Shown here piece after piece: positions 5,544 to 6,794 of a stretch of 6,794 nucleotides of DNA. The notes beneath the pieces are model-generated. The model did no database searches, was not told the DNA's origin, and was given only the letters and a program-made list of their open reading frames with translations. Made by a program: the position numbers and the translations under genes. Location of the stretch: NCBI GenBank assembly GCA_937967875.1, contig CALBTQ010000763.1, forward strand, positions 1 through 6,794, given 5' to 3'. Source of the DNA: an uncultured Pseudomonadota bacterium (GTDB lineage Bacteria; Lernaellota; Lernaellaia; Lernaellales; Lernaellaceae). The stretch's first letter is position 1; each line of letters starts with the position of its first letter.

Positions 5544-6752
5544 ATGATGAACCGCAAACGTATCCGCTGGTGGCTTTGGCTGCTGCCGCTCGTCTTGCTC
5601 GCGGCGGCCTGCCAGGGGTCCGACGACGAGGTCGATCGTCCGCCGTTGGCCGATGACGACGATGTCGTCGACGACGACGGTTCGCTCGGCCCCGGCCCCG
5701 ACGGCGACGACGACGATGCGACGCCCACCGACGACGATACGCCCGAACCGCCGCCCTCGGACATCGAGTGGGTCGATTGCGCCACGTTTTTCGAACCGAA
5801 CCTCCAGGCCTTCATCCCCTGGGATACGCGTTGCGGCCAGATTCAATCGCCGTGGAACCGCAACGATCTGGAAAGCGAAAAAACGATTCCCATCCGCTTC
5901 GCCGTGGTGCCCTCGAACGCCAAAAATCCCGCCGGTGTGCTGGCCGTGCACCTGGGCGGCCCCGACCCGAACCTGCGCAACCTGACGCTGTTCCGGCTGG
6001 CCCCGCGCAACATTTTGGCCAACGAGCTGCGCGGCGCGTTTCATTTGTTGTTCGTCGAAGGGCGCGGTTCGTCCTATTCCTCGACGCCGTTGGCCTGCCC
6101 GGCGGAGATGATCGGCGAGCCGTACCGCAACCAGGTGCAGTTCCGGCGGCTGGTGCGCCAGTGCCTGGACGCGCTGCCTACGGAATACAACCCGGCCTAC
6201 ATGATGACCATCGACAGCGTCGACGACCTGGACGACGTGCGGCACGCGCTGAACGTCGAGAAGTTGTATCTGTTCGGCAACAGCTACGGCACGCGGCTGA
6301 TGCTTGAGTACATCCGCCGGCACGGGGAGAACGTCGAGGCCTACCTGTTCGATTCGATGCTCGCGCCGCAGATGAGCGGCAAGCACGACATCGACCGCGT
6401 GCTCAAGACGCTGGCCGACGATTGCGAAACCGATCCGCTGTGCCCGGTGGCGGCGATCGATGTCTGGACGCTGACCGAGCAGGCGCTCACGGCCTTGGAC
6501 GAAGAACCTCTGCTGCCGCTGCTGCTGAACATCGACGGAGCCAAAATCACCGACGCGCTCTTTCATCTGGGCGACCAGCCGCAACTGCTCGCCCAATGGC
6601 CGCGCGTGCTGGCCGATTGGCGCGAAGGCAACACCGACACGCTGGTAAGCTGGTACGTCGAGTCGTGGATGACGCTGCCCTCGCGGGTGGATCTGCCCTA
6701 CGACGGCGACACGTTCCAATACAATCCGTACAGCGACAACATCATGTGTTAC
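5544..6752 (+). CDS. Lipoprotein alpha/beta hydrolase resembling peptidase family S33 (TAP-like), 3' truncated
   Basis: The frame is open from the ATG at 5544 (or the ATG at 5547, better spaced from the GGCGGGGG at 5536-5543) to the adapter junction, giving 403 real residues. Residues 3-22 are a basic then hydrophobic signal ending LAAAC with the lipid-attachment Cys23, so it is a predicted lipoprotein. An Asp/Pro-rich linker (27-73) follows. The hydrolase domain shows VHLGGPDP (135-142, oxyanion region), VEGRGSSYS (171-179, the D-x-RG-x-G-like turn) and the nucleophile elbow GNSYGT with Ser247. Cysteines at 79, 97, 185, 207, 294, 300 and 402 suggest disulfides and export. S33/TAP-like enzymes cleave short peptides or esters outside the cytosol. 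The catalytic Asp and His expected near the C-terminus lie beyond the contig end. It sits 9 nt after the M18 gene, so a shared role in peptide breakdown is possible. Confidence 0.88.
5613..5763 (+). other. Low-complexity Asp-rich linker coding segment
   Basis: GAC/GAT codons repeat in short runs and encode acidic clusters (residues 37-40, 43-45, 55-58, 63-65) split by Pro, Gly and Thr. This is a flexible spacer between the lipid anchor and the hydrolase domain, not a separate repeat element. Confidence 0.8.
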
Positions 6753-6794
6753 AGATCGGAAGAGCGTCGTGTAGGGAAAGAGTGTAGATCTCGG
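6753..6794. other. Illumina TruSeq adapter sequence, not genomic
   Basis: The final 42 bases begin AGATCGGAAGAGCGTCGTGT and continue exactly as the reverse complement of the TruSeq universal adapter (read-2 side), through the AGATCTCGG of the P5 portion. In the frame of the hydrolase they would be read as RSEERRVGKECRSR, a well-known artefact peptide in databases. In another frame they give GRASCRERV, also an artefact tail. The genomic sequence ends at 6752. Confidence 0.98.

Noticed and set aside
5655..5675. Inverted repeats GACGAC/GTCGTC and a 12-bp palindrome
   Set aside because: They arise from Asp and Val codons in the acidic linker and lie inside a coding region, so no regulatory meaning is supported.
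4203..6719. An 838-codon open frame on the - strand
   Set aside because: It lies opposite the glycosyltransferase end, the M18 gene and the hydrolase, all with clear family motifs. Its translation is rich in Arg, Gln, His and Val with no recognisable domain, as expected for the antisense of GC-rich coding DNA. It is a shadow frame.
6422..6787. A 121-codon + strand frame at the contig end
   Set aside because: It is out of frame with the hydrolase and ends within adapter sequence (tail GRASCRERV), so it is an artefact.

Overview
The window is GC-rich bacterial DNA with every supported gene on the + strand, tightly packed. The gene content suggests a deltaproteobacterial-type organism (Desulfobacterota, Myxococcota or a relative): a PilZ protein of the type common there, a HAMP-only membrane protein with an HRVVGP motif, and a lipoprotein with an Asp-rich linker. 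This placement is inference from protein style, not a phylogenetic result. The last 42 bases are Illumina TruSeq adapter, so the window is the raw end of an assembled contig.

Region 1 (1-2380) is a probable operon of three signalling-type genes: a TPR protein cut by the window's left edge, a PilZ-domain protein with an intact c-di-GMP-binding signature, and an HD-GYP-family protein. The HD-GYP protein keeps the GYP motif and most metal ligands, but the His of its HD pair is Leu. The first two genes are 27 nt apart and the next two 12 nt apart. A c-di-GMP receptor directly followed by a c-di-GMP phosphodiesterase fold, possibly an inactive one, suggests a small c-di-GMP output unit.

Region 2 (2381-3204) has a candidate sigma70-type promoter, then a 191-aa protein with two membrane helices and a HAMP domain but no output domain. 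An ATGA overlap joins it to a 42-aa single-pass membrane protein that is easily missed. A strong intrinsic terminator closes the unit.

Region 3 (3205-6752) has a candidate promoter right after the terminator, then three closely spaced genes. These are a GtrB/DPM1-like family 2 glycosyltransferase with two C-terminal membrane helices, an M18 aminopeptidase overlapping it by ATGA, and, 9 nt further on, a lipoprotein alpha/beta hydrolase resembling peptidase family S33. The hydrolase is open to the contig end and loses its C-terminus, with the expected catalytic Asp and His, at the adapter junction.

I see no RNA genes, CRISPR arrays, insertion sequences or phage genes, and no gene-free stretch over 300 bases. 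I found no convincing new multi-gene system. The best leads are the degenerate HD-GYP site beside PilZ, the HAMP-only protein with its coupled micro-protein, and the adapter artefact.
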